Shown: piece by piece, positions 43,698 to 52,813 of the stretch
Layout: each line of letters opens with the position of its first letter
Position numbering within the stretch: the first letter of the stretch is position 1
Source of the DNA: Myxococcales bacterium
Lineage (GTDB): Bacteria; Myxococcota; Myxococcia; Myxococcales; Myxococcaceae
Reading direction: 5' to 3'
Assembly (NCBI GenBank): GCA_016191815.1
Contig: JACPVI010000016.1
Coordinates: 1-64,000 of the forward strand
Length of the DNA: 64,000 nucleotides
Notes under the pieces: model-generated
Told to the model about the DNA's origin: nothing
Databases searched by the model: none
Seen by the model: the letters and a program-made list of their open reading frames with translations, nothing else
Position numbers and translations under genes: made by a program

Positions 43698-46538
43698 TCA
43701 CGGCCTCGTTCGCGGGCCGTCTGGGACTGCGTCAGGTGCCGGGTCGGGCAACGGGCGCGGAGCGGGATGCGCCGCGGCAGGCAACGGGGACCGGCACGCG
43801 GCAGTCCAGAAGGTACTGAGCCGCCGCCGCGCCGACGCGGCAGAGACGGACTGCTTCGACAAACGACCCCCGACTCGGGTGTGGCTCTCGTCTTGAGCGG
43901 CAGATCCCGCGGAGGGCGTCTTCGCGGCGTGTCTGTGGAAGAGCCGAACCTTGCGCTGAGAACGCCGCGGGCAGAGCACGACCGCCCAGATCGCCAGTGC
44001 AATTGCCAGCAGGCCGGGCGCCGAGCTGCAGCCGATTCGGCCCAACACGCCTGGTGGGGCTTGGTCGCGGGCGTCTTCGACCTCCTCGGTTGCCCCGGGC
44101 TCGGAGGGGAGCGCTGGCGGCTGCTCGACCGTGGGGGCGCCGGTCTGGCAGAGAGCAGAACTTGGATTCGCCGCTGACTTTCCTTCCAGCGCGAGGAGGC
44201 GCTGGATGACCAGTCCCCTCGCCTCGGCGAGCTTCTCGGCCGGCTGCCGCGCCTGGTAGGCGGCCGGAAACAATCCCGAGGCGATGCTCCGCGCGAAGGC
44301 GCCATCGCCCAGGTCGGCCACGCGTCTGAGCAGCTCGTAGTCCTCGAGCCCTTCGCGGATCATCTTGAGTCGCAAGCTGGCCACGGGCACGTGGCTCGCG
44401 CCTCCGATGGCGGCGGGAGTTCCCGGGTAGAGCAGCGTCCCGTCGCCGTTCCCGCCGAAGGCGTAGACGGTGCTCCAGGCGTCTTTCAGCCGGTGAGTCG
44501 TCCGGTGGTAGAGCTCCCCGCCGATGCCGTAGCTGAAGGCCAGCCAGCCCATCGCGCGGTTCTGCACGCCGGTCGCGTCGATGACGTAGCTCGGCCAGCC
44601 GGAGTGGTAGCTGCCTCCGACGACGTTGCAGCCATGGCTCTGGCAGGTCTGTCGCCAGTAGAGGCGCCGCTTGGGGTCTGCGAGGAAGCCGTCGTACGTG
44701 GGGCGCTGGTTGCCTTCGTAGGCGCTCCCGAAGCCGGGTTTGTCGTGCATCTGGTTGACCGTCGGCGCGAGGATGTCCACCGCCCCCAAAACGCCGTTCT
44801 GCGCAGCATCTTGGAGCGAGGCGGTGACCAGCGTGCGCATGCCAGGATCCGCCGCATGCACCAGGGCGGCGCGGGAGGTGATGTCCGCCCACGCGCAGGT
44901 CGAAGGTGGCTCGTCACAGCTGAAGTCGAACGCCCGGTCGAGCCAGCCGCGGCTCTTCAAGTGATCCGTCCAGGCTCGCAGCGGATCGACCGCGGTCCTC
45001 CAAGGCAGTCGAGCGGAGCCGAGCCGGGCTCCCTCGAGTAGCCCGGGCGCCGTCCCGTCGAGCAAGGGGGAGTTCCTCGCGTCGAAGGCGGCCCAGTTCC
45101 ACCCGCTGCCTTCTTCCACCGGGCCCCCGCGGACCGCGTCGGCGGACACCCGATGGTCCAGCAGAAACCGCGCGTACCGGAGCCGAAGGCGGTCCGCCTC
45201 TTCCGCGGTGCAGGCCGCCGGAGATCCGAAATGCGCCGCGCACGCGTCCGCCTCATTCAGTCCGAAGGAGGTGGGCAGCGAGCTGCTCTTGGGCATCGCC
45301 AGATCGACCACCAGCAACTCGACCGGAATCGCCACCGAGCCGAGCCCTCCGCCCGACACGGTGAGCGTTCCCGAGTAGGGCCCGGGCGCGGCGTCCGGAG
45401 GCACCTGCACCTCTGCGTACACCACTCGGTTCTCGTTGGCCGGGACCGCGAACGGGAAGGCGGCCCGCTTTTCGAGCGCCACCTCGTCCACGTCGGGGAT
45501 GAGCGGGTCCGGCCACCGGCCGGTGCCGCCTTCCGCGCTGGAGGGAGTGGTGAGCTGGAGGTAGCCCACCCGGTAGAGGCGGACCGAGGAGGCCGGAATG
45601 CTCCCGCATGGCCCCTTCAGCTCGCCCGCTGCCGCCGAGACGCCGGTGGCGCCGCTGGACCCGCCGTGGACGACGACCTGGAAGGGCTCGACCTCGCTCC
45701 GCGCCGCGGTGAGCGTCGCCTTGGGCGAGCCTGGCGGCGACTCGCTCGGCCGCACCTTGATCGAGGCGTCCACCACCACGGCAGCGGGCTTCTGAGTGGG
45801 TGGCGGGGGGGGAGGCGGTGGCGGCGGCGTGGACGAGAGCACGTCCGAGAGCAAGGTGGCCAACATCATGCCGTCATGGAAGAGCACGCCTTCCTGGGCG
45901 ATGGTGGAGTTCCGGTACAGCCCCTGCTTCAGGTAGTTGGTCTGCCCAGCGAACATGGTCACCGCGTTCTTCTTGGGCAGGACCAGCTGACCATCGAGGT
46001 ACAGCTCGACGAATCCCACCGACGGGTTCGACGACCATTTCACATGGAAGATGAACTCGCGCCACTTGCCGCGGACCAGCGGCGCCTTCCAGATGATCGG
46101 GCTTCCCGAGCCGCCGACTCGGAGCCGCACCTCCTCTCCGTAGACGTAGAACTCGACCGGGGGCGAACCGCTCGAACCGGAGTGGTGCCATTGGGTGAAG
46201 AGCTGCCAGGTAGAAGCGCTCGGGTAGTTGGCCGCCCAGAAGGTGCTCCAGCGGTAGTAGCGCTCGGTCCCCGCCACCTCGGGCGCGGTGTAGAGCAGCT
46301 CCGCCCGGTCGCCGCTGGCGTTGATCGGATCGTCCCCCTGTCGCACCGTCACTTTGAGCGCAAACTTTCCCTCCGACACCGGCGAGGGGACCACCGCCAG
46401 CCGGTCGGCACTCACCGCCTGAGTCCTGCTCCACTGCGAAAGATCGCCTGTCTCGAAGTCGCCCCGCCAGACGACCGTGGCCAGGGCCGGTGGGCAAAGC
46501 AGCAGAGCGAGCGCAAGCAGGGTCGTCTGTGGAGGCAT
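43698..46538 (-). CDS. Secreted polysaccharide lyase-like/DUF4091 protein with MYXO-CTERM-like tail
   Basis: A 946-residue exported protein. Residues 1-20 are a signal peptide. An N-terminal heparin-lyase-like jelly-roll (DFETGDLSQW..., WQLFTQWHHSGSSG) binds or cleaves polysaccharide. A poly-Pro linker near 240 follows, then a beta domain and a large glycoside-hydrolase-like DUF4091 domain (about 500-790, including CDEPPSTCAWADI and GWLAFSYGIGGELYHR). Near residue 836 stands a MYXO-CTERM-like unit: GCSS, a hydrophobic helix, then an Arg cluster. Such units normally end the protein, but 83 low-complexity residues follow here, so the original stop has probably been lost. Confidence 0.82.
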   Translation of the reverse strand: MPPQTTLLALALLLCPPALATVVWRGDFETGDLSQWSRTQAVSADRLAVVPSPVSEGKFALKVTVRQGDDPINASGDRAELLYTAPEVAGTERYYRWSTFWAANYPSASTWQLFTQWHHSGSSGSPPVEFYVYGEEVRLRVGGSGSPIIWKAPLVRGKWREFIFHVKWSSNPSVGFVELYLDGQLVLPKKNAVTMFAGQTNYLKQGLYRNSTIAQEGVLFHDGMMLATLLSDVLSSTPPPPPPPPPPTQKPAAVVVDASIKVRPSESPPGSPKATLTAARSEVEPFQVVVHGGSSGATGVSAAAGELKGPCGSIPASSVRLYRVGYLQLTTPSSAEGGTGRWPDPLIPDVDEVALEKRAAFPFAVPANENRVVYAEVQVPPDAAPGPYSGTLTVSGGGLGSVAIPVELLVVDLAMPKSSSLPTSFGLNEADACAAHFGSPAACTAEEADRLRLRYARFLLDHRVSADAVRGGPVEEGSGWNWAAFDARNSPLLDGTAPGLLEGARLGSARLPWRTAVDPLRAWTDHLKSRGWLDRAFDFSCDEPPSTCAWADITSRAALVHAADPGMRTLVTASLQDAAQNGVLGAVDILAPTVNQMHDKPGFGSAYEGNQRPTYDGFLADPKRRLYWRQTCQSHGCNVVGGSYHSGWPSYVIDATGVQNRAMGWLAFSYGIGGELYHRTTHRLKDAWSTVYAFGGNGDGTLLYPGTPAAIGGASHVPVASLRLKMIREGLEDYELLRRVADLGDGAFARSIASGLFPAAYQARQPAEKLAEARGLVIQRLLALEGKSAANPSSALCQTGAPTVEQPPALPSEPGATEEVEDARDQAPPGVLGRIGCSSAPGLLAIALAIWAVVLCPRRSQRKVRLFHRHAAKTPSAGSAAQDESHTRVGGRLSKQSVSAASARRRLSTFWTAACRSPLPAAAHPAPRPLPDPAPDAVPDGPRTRP

Positions 46539-46839
46539 GTTCCCTCGGGGCTAGAGGTCCGTCCGCCGGTGAGCAATCCGCGGGCCGTCATGTCCGCACG
46601 GCGCCGTGAGGGAGACCTCGGGCCCGCCCTGTCGCCAGCGCGGACAGCGAGATGCCAGGGATGACAGCGCTTCCGGGGCGCCGAGCGGAGGCTCGCCGGC
46701 TCATTGGCGGGCGGGCGCGCCATCAGCAGGACGATCCGAGCGCGAGCGGACGGAGGATACGCGGCCAGGCATCACCCTGTGAAATGGTTGCAGCCGACTG
46801 TTGCCGGCATGCAACCGATGCGCGGTTCGGACGCCTGTC
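46539..46839. other. Intergenic stretch with one inverted repeat
   Basis: About 300 bases. An inverted repeat GGTTGCA/TGCAACC (46786-46792 and 46810-46816) lies 24 bases downstream of the small basic gene and could be its terminator. The remainder should contain the promoter of the polysaccharide lyase-like gene. Confidence 0.4.
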
Positions 46840-47052
46840 CTAGCGGCCGCGCCTTCTGCGGGCAGCCGAGCGAGCTTGCTTGGCGAGTGCTCGCCGTAAC
46901 GCTCCCTTCGGTTCCCGTTTGAGCGCCTGGCGCACCGCCTTCGAGCGGCCAGCGGCGGGGCGAGCCTTCCGCCCCTCTTGTCCCGCGCGGTAGGCAGCCT
47001 CGGCGGAGCGCCGCGTCTTGCGCTTGGCCTTGCCCTTTCTCTTCTCAGGCAT
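46840..47052 (-). CDS. Small highly basic protein, 70 aa
   Basis: About 40 percent of the residues are Lys or Arg, with Ala-rich spacing (KRKGKAKRKTRRSAEAAYRAG... ending AARRRRGR). It looks like a nucleic-acid-binding, histone-H1-tail-like peptide. No domain is recognised. GAGGG precedes ATG 47052. It follows the CBS-domain gene by ten bases on the same strand, and the two may share a transcript. Confidence 0.55.
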   Translation of the reverse strand: MPEKRKGKAKRKTRRSAEAAYRAGQEGRKARPAAGRSKAVRQALKREPKGALRRALAKQARSAARRRRGR

Positions 47053-47062
47053 CGTTCTGCCC

Positions 47063-47494
47063 TCAGTGGATCGCCGGAGCCTCGCGCTCGGCGATCTCCC
47101 TCATGGTGCGCGCCGCCCGCTGATCCTCCTCGGCCTGGACGATGTCGGAGAGGCTAATCACCCCCGCGAGCCGGCCCTGCGCGTCCAAGCAGACGATGCG
47201 CGACTTGTGGTACCGGCCCATCAGTTCCTCGGCGCGGCGGATGTCGTCGTCCGGCCGGCAGGAGATCACCTCTCCGGTCATCACGTCCGAAACCGAGGTG
47301 CTGGCCGGCAGGTCCTCTGCGACCAGGCGGATGGCGATGTCCCGGTCGGTGACGGTGCCGAGCACTCGGTTGTTCTCGTCGCACACCGGAAGGAAGCCGA
47401 CGTTCGCGTCCCTCATCAGGCGGGCCGCCTTGCCCACCGTGTCGTCTCCCGCCACCGATTCGACCTCCGTCTTCATCAGCTCCTGGCAGTTCAT
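47063..47494 (-). CDS. CBS-domain pair protein
   Basis: A 143-residue protein made of two CBS repeats (residues about 7-60 and 70-125: VGFLPVCDENNRVLGTVTDRDI and KSRIVCLDAQGRLAGVISLSDI). Tandem CBS units bind adenosine nucleotides and sense energy state, usually as regulators. No catalytic domain is attached. Length is typical of the stand-alone type. Confidence 0.9.
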   Translation of the reverse strand: MNCQELMKTEVESVAGDDTVGKAARLMRDANVGFLPVCDENNRVLGTVTDRDIAIRLVAEDLPASTSVSDVMTGEVISCRPDDDIRRAEELMGRYHKSRIVCLDAQGRLAGVISLSDIVQAEEDQRAARTMREIAEREAPAIH

Positions 47495-47608
47495 GGGCCC
47501 TCCGGGTCCTGGGTTCGAAGCTCATGTGTGAACGCCCGCGGGCCCCTTCAACGGTGAGCCGGAGGGTCGCCTGGTCCAACGCCCGCCCAGCCGCACATAC
47601 TCAACAGG

Positions 47609-48415
47609 GTGATCGACACCCACTGCCACCTCGATTCCAGCCGCTTCGACGGCGACCGCCCCTTGGTCCTCGATCGGGCGTGGGCCGCGGGGGTGGCCGG
47701 CATGCTCGTGCCGGCCGTCTCCCCGGAGGGCTGGGAGGCGCTCCTCCAGTTGCCCGCGCGCGACCCACGCGTGCAAGTCGCGCTCGGCATCCACCCGCAG
47801 CTGCTGCCGGGCGTCCCCGACTCCGAGGACGGGCCGGGCCTCGATCGGCTGGATGCCCTGCTCTCGCGAAGGCTGGCGGTGGCCGTGGGCGAGTGCGGCC
47901 TCGATGGCCCCTCGGTGGCCAGGGGCGCGTCCTTGGACCGGCAGCTCCGCGTCCTCGAGCGCCAGCTCGAGCTCGCCGAGAAGCACGGGCTCCCTTTGGT
48001 CCTGCACTGCCTCAAGGCCCACCCTGCGCTCATGGAGCTGCTCGGGAGGCTCCGACTTCCTCCTCGGGGAGTGCTGCTGCACAGCTACAGCGGCAGCGCC
48101 CAACAGGCTCGCCTGTACGCCGAGCGCGGCTGCCACTTCTCATTCGCCGGCCCCATCACCTACCCGGGGGCTCGAAGGCCAGCCGAGGCGGCGCGGGCGG
48201 TGCCGCTGGAGCGGTTGATGGCGGAGACGGACGCACCCGATCAGGCGCCTCACCCCCACCGTGGTGGCCGCTCGGAGCCGGCCTTCCTGCCACTCGTCGT
48301 CTCCGCTCTGGCGAGCGCGCGCGGGCTGCCCTCCGAGGAGATGGCCGCCCGCACCGCCGACAATGCGCGAGCCTTCTTCCGCGTGCGCCCCTGGGGCGGC
48401 GCTTCCCTTCGCTGA
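47609..48415 (+). CDS. TatD-family metal-dependent hydrolase
   Basis: A 268-residue TIM-barrel hydrolase. Metal ligands: DTHCHLD at the N-terminus, the Glu in VAVGECGLD, LVLHCLKAHP, and the Asp in LMAETDAPD. TatD enzymes act as DNases or deoxyribonucleases in repair. GTG 47609 starts two codons before DTH, the usual position. It is followed by tcdA, forming a plus-strand pair. Confidence 0.9.
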   Translation: MIDTHCHLDSSRFDGDRPLVLDRAWAAGVAGMLVPAVSPEGWEALLQLPARDPRVQVALGIHPQLLPGVPDSEDGPGLDRLDALLSRRLAVAVGECGLDGPSVARGASLDRQLRVLERQLELAEKHGLPLVLHCLKAHPALMELLGRLRLPPRGVLLHSYSGSAQQARLYAERGCHFSFAGPITYPGARRPAEAARAVPLERLMAETDAPDQAPHPHRGGRSEPAFLPLVVSALASARGLPSEEMAARTADNARAFFRVRPWGGASLR

Positions 48416-48464
48416 GGGTGGGCCGCTTCGTGGCCGGGGCGGTTTCGCGGTAGATAGGCCGCCG

Positions 48465-49277
48465 ATGGAAACGGCCCTGCCGGCCTTCAAGCTGAGCCGC
48501 CGGTTCGACCGCACCGGGCGGCTGCTCGGGATGCGCGCCATGGAGCGGCTCGCCTCCTCCCGAGTGATGGTGCTCGGCCTGGGCGGGGTGGGCAGCTACG
48601 CCGCCGAGGGCCTTGCGCGCAGCGGCGTTGGCCGGCTCACCCTGGTGGACTTCGATCTCGTGTGCGTCACCAACACCAACCGGCAGCTGCACGCCACGGC
48701 CGGTTCGGTGGGGAAGCCGAAGGCGGAGCTGATGGCCGCGCGCTGCGCGCAGATCAACCCCGAGGCTTCGGTTCAGGGGGTCCGCGAGTTCTACCGCGAG
48801 GAATTGGCCGAGCAGCTTGTCACTCGCGAGTGTGACTTCGTGGTGGACGCGATCGACAACGTCAAGGCCAAGCTGCACCTGTTGCACAGGTGCGTCACCT
48901 TGGGTGTCCCAGTGGTCAGCTCGATGGGGGCAGCGGGGCGGCTGGATCCGACCCTGGTACGAGTGGAGGACCTCTCCCAGACGCACATGGATCCCTTCGC
49001 CAAGGACATCCGGAAGCTCCTCAAGCGGAAGTACGGTCTGGGCACGCACCGGCCCACCGGCATCACCGCGGTGTACTCGATCGAGCCGAGGCGCGAGCCG
49101 CTGCCGCTGGTCTACGACGGCGACGAGGGCTTCCGTTGCGTCTGTCCGCAAGGGGAGAACGAGTTCCACTCCTGCGAGCACCGGAACCAGATTGACGGCA
49201 GCGCGGGGTTCGTGACCGCGGTGTTCGGCATGAACATGGCCGGGGTGGTAGTGCGAAGACTGGCCACTTTGAGGTAG
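48465..49277 (+). CDS. tcdA: tRNA threonylcarbamoyladenosine dehydratase
   Basis: A 270-residue E1-like (ThiF/MoeB fold) enzyme that cyclises t6A37 in tRNA at the expense of ATP. The nucleotide site is VLGLGGVGSYAAEGLARSGVG with TLVDFD, and the N-terminus has the family RRFDRTGRLLG. Later comes VVDAIDNVKAK and the conserved GAAGRLDPT. Length and motifs match TcdA rather than the sulfur-carrier activators. A PilZ gene follows. Confidence 0.9.
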   Translation: METALPAFKLSRRFDRTGRLLGMRAMERLASSRVMVLGLGGVGSYAAEGLARSGVGRLTLVDFDLVCVTNTNRQLHATAGSVGKPKAELMAARCAQINPEASVQGVREFYREELAEQLVTRECDFVVDAIDNVKAKLHLLHRCVTLGVPVVSSMGAAGRLDPTLVRVEDLSQTHMDPFAKDIRKLLKRKYGLGTHRPTGITAVYSIEPRREPLPLVYDGDEGFRCVCPQGENEFHSCEHRNQIDGSAGFVTAVFGMNMAGVVVRRLATLR

Positions 49278-49288
49278 AAGGGGCCCCC

Positions 49289-49591
49289 ATGAACGAGCGG
49301 CGAAGACACTCCCGAGTTCCCGCCAACCTCCTGGTGCAGCACCTCGCCGGAGCGGGGGAGTACCAGGTGGACTACTCCACCGATCTCTCCCGGGGCGGCC
49401 TGTTCATCCGCACCGGGCGAACGGCGAAGGTGGGCGATGGCCTCACCGTGCAGTTCGCGCCGGCGAAAGATGGCCGGCTGGTGCAGGCGTTCTGCAGGGT
49501 GGCCCGGGTGACCGGCGAAGGCATCGCCGCCGAGTTCCTGAGACTCGACGAGGGATCCGCGGAAGTGTTGAAGGGGACGCTCAGGAACTAG
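49289..49591 (+). CDS. PilZ-domain protein
   Basis: 100 residues forming a single PilZ domain, which binds cyclic di-GMP: RRRHSR near the N-terminus is the RxxxR motif, and YSTDLSRGGLFIRT is the D/N-x-S-x-x-G motif. Such single-domain proteins control motility or exopolysaccharide in myxobacteria. Its TAG and the stop of the convergent nuclease gene share the four bases CTAG at 49588-49591. Confidence 0.92.
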   Translation: MNERRRHSRVPANLLVQHLAGAGEYQVDYSTDLSRGGLFIRTGRTAKVGDGLTVQFAPAKDGRLVQAFCRVARVTGEGIAAEFLRLDEGSAEVLKGTLRN

Positions 49592-50538
49592 GTCGAGGGC
49601 AGAGCGACCTGCTTCCCGCAGGGCCTCCGGAACACACAGCGGGCACAGCTCGAGGCGTCCGTGGTTTGGCCGAAGCACTCTTCCGCCAGCGGCACGTTCG
49701 AGGCCGGATCCTCGAGGAGCGCGCGCATCGCGGCCACGCTCTTGCCAAAGCGTTCGCGGAAGCCGGCCACCGCGCCCTCGTCGATCGCCACCGTGTGCTC
49801 TTGGCCCTGGTTCAGGTAGACCAGCACGGCGCGCATCCGCGAGAGCGGCAGCCGGTAACGCGACGAGAGATAGAGCGCATAGCCGAGCACCTGGTCGTCG
49901 TATCCCTCGCGGGCTCGCCCCGTCTTCCAGTCCACCACCACCGGCGAGCCATCCTGCTCGAGGTAGGCGAAGTCGGGCACCGCGAAGACCTTCACCTCGT
50001 CGAGAAGGAAGACGGATCGGTCGAAGTCCAGCTCGTCCACTTCGAGCCACTGCTCCCGCTGGAGCGAGCGGGCCAGCTCCACCCAGCGCGAGCTGAAGAA
50101 CCCAAAGAGCGCTTCGCGCACGGTCTCGAAGTTGGCCCTCCATTCCTCGTCGGAGACCGGCTCGCCGTACTCGTGCTCCACGAGCCCGCTGAAGTCCTTC
50201 CGGGAGCGCTCCTGCCAGTAGGCGCGCCTCCGTGAGAAGGCGTAGTCCTCCCTCATCGTGTTCCGGACCCGCTCGATCGCCTGCTCTGGCTCCGGCGTCC
50301 GGCCGCGCCGGAGCGAGAGCAGCTCGCGCCGGATCGCCGAGTGCACCATCCCCCCGGCCCAGGTGTGGCGGTTGTGGAGCTTCTTGAGCACGTACAGCTC
50401 GCGCACCTTCCGTGGTGCTTCCGACTCCCAGCCTCCCCACGAGCCGTAGTAGTGAAAGAAGTAGGCCCGCTGGCATTCACTCATCTTCTCGTGCCGGCTC
50501 TTCGACCACGAGAACTCGTTGGCCAGCGCCCGACTCAC
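49588..50538 (-). CDS. PD-(D/E)XK nuclease (Cas4/RecB-like) with C-terminal cysteines
   Basis: A 316-residue protein. The nuclease motif is VPDFAYLEQDGSPVVVDWKTG: a catalytic Asp, then D-W-K. FSWSKSRHEKMSECQRAYFF near the start contributes the first Cys, and the end has CFGQTTDASSCARCVFRRPC, giving three more. This is the four-Cys arrangement that ligates an iron-sulfur cluster in Cas4 and AddB. No CRISPR array or cas gene is nearby, so a repair role is more likely. It overlaps the PilZ gene tail to tail. Confidence 0.85.
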   Translation of the reverse strand: MSRALANEFSWSKSRHEKMSECQRAYFFHYYGSWGGWESEAPRKVRELYVLKKLHNRHTWAGGMVHSAIRRELLSLRRGRTPEPEQAIERVRNTMREDYAFSRRRAYWQERSRKDFSGLVEHEYGEPVSDEEWRANFETVREALFGFFSSRWVELARSLQREQWLEVDELDFDRSVFLLDEVKVFAVPDFAYLEQDGSPVVVDWKTGRAREGYDDQVLGYALYLSSRYRLPLSRMRAVLVYLNQGQEHTVAIDEGAVAGFRERFGKSVAAMRALLEDPASNVPLAEECFGQTTDASSCARCVFRRPCGKQVALPST

Positions 50539-50568
50539 GCGGACATCCTAGTCGAGAGTCCAAAGCCG

Positions 50569-50595
50569 CTCGACCCTCGACCCTCGACCCTCGAC
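50569..50595. repeat. Short tandem repeat (7-bp unit CGACCCT)
   Basis: Three full copies of CGACCCT plus a partial one lie between the nuclease gene and the SDR gene. Such repeats can vary in number by slippage. Confidence 0.6.
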
Positions 50596-50613
50596 TGCCT
50601 ATGGTGTCCCTCG

Positions 50614-51420
50614 GTGCGGAGCTCCCACAAGGTCGTCTTGATCACCGGCGCCTCGAGCGGCATCGGACGGGCCACCGCCCTCGCGTTTTCCCGGCGGGGT
50701 GCAAGCCTCGTCCTCGCAGCCAGGAGAGAGGGGCGACTGGCCGAGGTCGCCACAGAGGCCGCAAGGCTCGGAGGCTCCGCCCTCGCCGTGCGCTGCGACG
50801 TCACCCGCCCCGAGGAGGTCAGAGAGCTGATGGCACGCGCCGGCCGCGCGTTCGGCGGGCTCGACGTCCTGGTCAACAACGCCGGGCTGGGACTGTACGG
50901 CCCGCTGGAGCAGTGCACCGACGAGCAGGTGGAACGCGTCTTTGCCGTCAACTTCTTCGGCTTGGCGCGAGTCACCCGAGAAGCGCTGCCGCTGCTCCGG
51001 CGCAAAACCCGCGCGCAGATCATCAACGTCAGCTCCGTGGTCGGACACCGAGGGCTTCCGATGCTCTCGGGCTACTGCGCCTCGAAGGCGGCGGTGAACG
51101 CGCTCACCGAGTCGCTCCGCGCCGAGCTGGCCCCCGAAGGCCTCGACGTGCTCCTGGTCTCGCCCGGGCTCACCGAGTCCGAGTTCCGCGAGGCGCGGCT
51201 TTATCCCCAGGGGTACCAGCAAGAGAAGGTCCCCTTCCGCGCCGTGAGCGCCGAGAGCGTCGGCGAGGCGATCGTCCGCGCCAGCCGCACGCGACGGCGC
51301 ACCACCGTGCTCACCCTGGCCGGCCGGGCGATGGTCTACGCCAACCGCGTCAGTCCCTGGCTCATGGACAAGGTCGCCCGGCGCATGGTGGGCGGACCCG
51401 CGGGTGAAGGCGAGGCGTGA
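50614..51420 (+). CDS. Short-chain dehydrogenase/reductase (SDR)
   Basis: A 268-residue NAD(P)-dependent oxidoreductase of the classical SDR family: cofactor motif TGASSGIG at about 11-18, NNAG, and the active-site residues Ser in NVSSVVG and the Y-C-A-S-K tetrad in SGYCASKAAVNALTE. The C-terminus has a helix for substrate specificity and RRRTTVLTLAGRAMVYANRV. The natural substrate is unknown. GTG 50614 opens eight residues before the first strand. Its TGA overlaps the ATG of mutY. Confidence 0.9.
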   Translation: MRSSHKVVLITGASSGIGRATALAFSRRGASLVLAARREGRLAEVATEAARLGGSALAVRCDVTRPEEVRELMARAGRAFGGLDVLVNNAGLGLYGPLEQCTDEQVERVFAVNFFGLARVTREALPLLRRKTRAQIINVSSVVGHRGLPMLSGYCASKAAVNALTESLRAELAPEGLDVLLVSPGLTESEFREARLYPQGYQQEKVPFRAVSAESVGEAIVRASRTRRRTTVLTLAGRAMVYANRVSPWLMDKVARRMVGGPAGEGEA

Positions 51421-52538
51421 TGCCGCGCCCCTCGCCGCTTTCCCGTTCCCGGCGGCGCCGATCCTCATCGGGGCTTCGAGCCGGGCTCCTGCGATGGTTC
51501 GATGCCGAGCGCCGAGATCTTCCCTGGCGCCGAACCCGCGACCCGTACGCCATCTGGCTCAGCGAGGTCATGCTGCAGCAGACCCAGGTCGCCACCGCCA
51601 TTCCCTACTTCCACCGCTTCCTCTCGCGCTTCCCGACCGTCGAGGCCCTCGCGGCCGCGGAGCTGGAACAGGTGCTCGCCGCTTGGCGCGGGCTCGGCTA
51701 CTACTCCCGAGCGAGGAACCTCCATCGCGCTGCCCGCGAGCTGGGCGCTGCAAATGCAGGAGGGCTCCCCAGCACCGCCCGCGAGCTGGCTCTGCTTCCC
51801 GGATTCGGCCGCTACACCGCTGGCGCTGTCGCCTCCATCGCCTTCGGGGAGCAGGTGCCCGCAGTGGACGGAAACGCCGCCCGAGCGCTCTCCCGACTCT
51901 TCTGCGTCGAAGGCACTCCCCGCCTCCGCGAGACCGCGCTTTGGGAGCTCGCCGGGAGGCTCTGCCGGGGAGAGCGGCCCGGAGACCTCAACCAGGCACT
52001 CATGGAGCTGGGCGCCCTGCTCTGCCGCGCCGAAACTCCTCTCTGCGACCGGTGCCCGGTTCGAAGAGCCTGCCGAGCGCTCTCGCACGGCCGAGTGCAG
52101 GCCATTCCTCCGGCGAGGCCCCGGAGGGCACGCCAAAGCCTGAGGCTCACCGCCGCCGTGTGGATCCGCCAACGCAGGGTGCTGCTCGCGCGCCGCGAGG
52201 AGCGCGGCCTCTTCGGCGGTCTCTGGGAGCTGCCGTGCTCCGAAGCGCGGGGTCGGCCCGATGCCACCCTCCGGGCCCTGCTCGGTCCGCGCCTGCGAGT
52301 GGGGAGGATGCTCGGCGAGCTAAAGAGGACGCTCACCCACCGCGAGCTGACCCTCCGGCTCTATGAGGTGAGCGGCGGCAGGCCGCCGGCAACGGCGGCT
52401 CCGTACCGAGAGCTCCGCTGGGTGGGGCCAGCTTCGGCGCGGCGGCTGGCGATGAGCACCGCCATGCAGCTCGCTCTCGCAACCGCGCTCCGCCGTCCAC
52501 TTGCCGACAAGCGGAAGGAAGCGCTGTCCAGTCGCTAG
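51420..52538 (+). CDS. mutY: A/G-specific adenine glycosylase
   Basis: A 372-residue DNA repair enzyme that removes adenine paired with 8-oxoguanine. Motifs: WLSEVMLQQTQV with the catalytic Glu, helix-hairpin-helix LPGFGRYTAGAVASIAF, catalytic Asp in VPAVDGN, and the iron-sulfur loop C-x6-C-x2-C-x5-C (CRAETPLCDRCPVRRAC). The C-terminal domain of about 120 residues is a NUDIX-like 8-oxoG recognition domain with FGGLWELP. ATG 51420 overlaps the preceding stop by one base. Confidence 0.95.
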   Translation: MPRPSPLSRSRRRRSSSGLRAGLLRWFDAERRDLPWRRTRDPYAIWLSEVMLQQTQVATAIPYFHRFLSRFPTVEALAAAELEQVLAAWRGLGYYSRARNLHRAARELGAANAGGLPSTARELALLPGFGRYTAGAVASIAFGEQVPAVDGNAARALSRLFCVEGTPRLRETALWELAGRLCRGERPGDLNQALMELGALLCRAETPLCDRCPVRRACRALSHGRVQAIPPARPRRARQSLRLTAAVWIRQRRVLLARREERGLFGGLWELPCSEARGRPDATLRALLGPRLRVGRMLGELKRTLTHRELTLRLYEVSGGRPPATAAPYRELRWVGPASARRLAMSTAMQLALATALRRPLADKRKEALSSR

Positions 52539-52618
52539 AAGGATGTACCGCGGTCGCCTCGCGAACCCCGCGCCGAAACGGTATTGGGCCCCAGTCTCAT
52601 TCCAGAGGAGGACGACCG

Positions 52619-52813
52619 ATGGCACGCCCAATCCAGATCCGCAGCACCCCGGAGCGCTTCGGTGAGCCGTACGCTCGGCCGGAGGAAGGCCCCACCCACG
52701 AGGAGATCGCCCGCCGCGCCTACGAGCTGTGGCAGGCCCGCGGCCGCACGCACGGCCGGCAGGAGGAGGACTGGCTGCAAGCCGAGCGCGAGCTGGGCAT
52801 GCGCCGCCGCTAG
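52619..52813 (+). CDS. DUF2934-type small protein, 64 aa
   Basis: A 64-residue protein with HEEIARRAYELWQARGRTHG...DWLQAERELGMRRR, the DUF2934 consensus found in Myxococcota and related groups; its function is unknown. A strong AGAGGAGG lies before the ATG. It is charged and helical, without membrane segments. Confidence 0.75.
   Translation: MARPIQIRSTPERFGEPYARPEEGPTHEEIARRAYELWQARGRTHGRQEEDWLQAERELGMRRR

Noticed and set aside
49588-50538. Cas4 as part of a CRISPR system.
   Set aside because: No repeats with regular spacers and no other cas genes were found in the window; the nuclease is probably a stand-alone repair-type protein.
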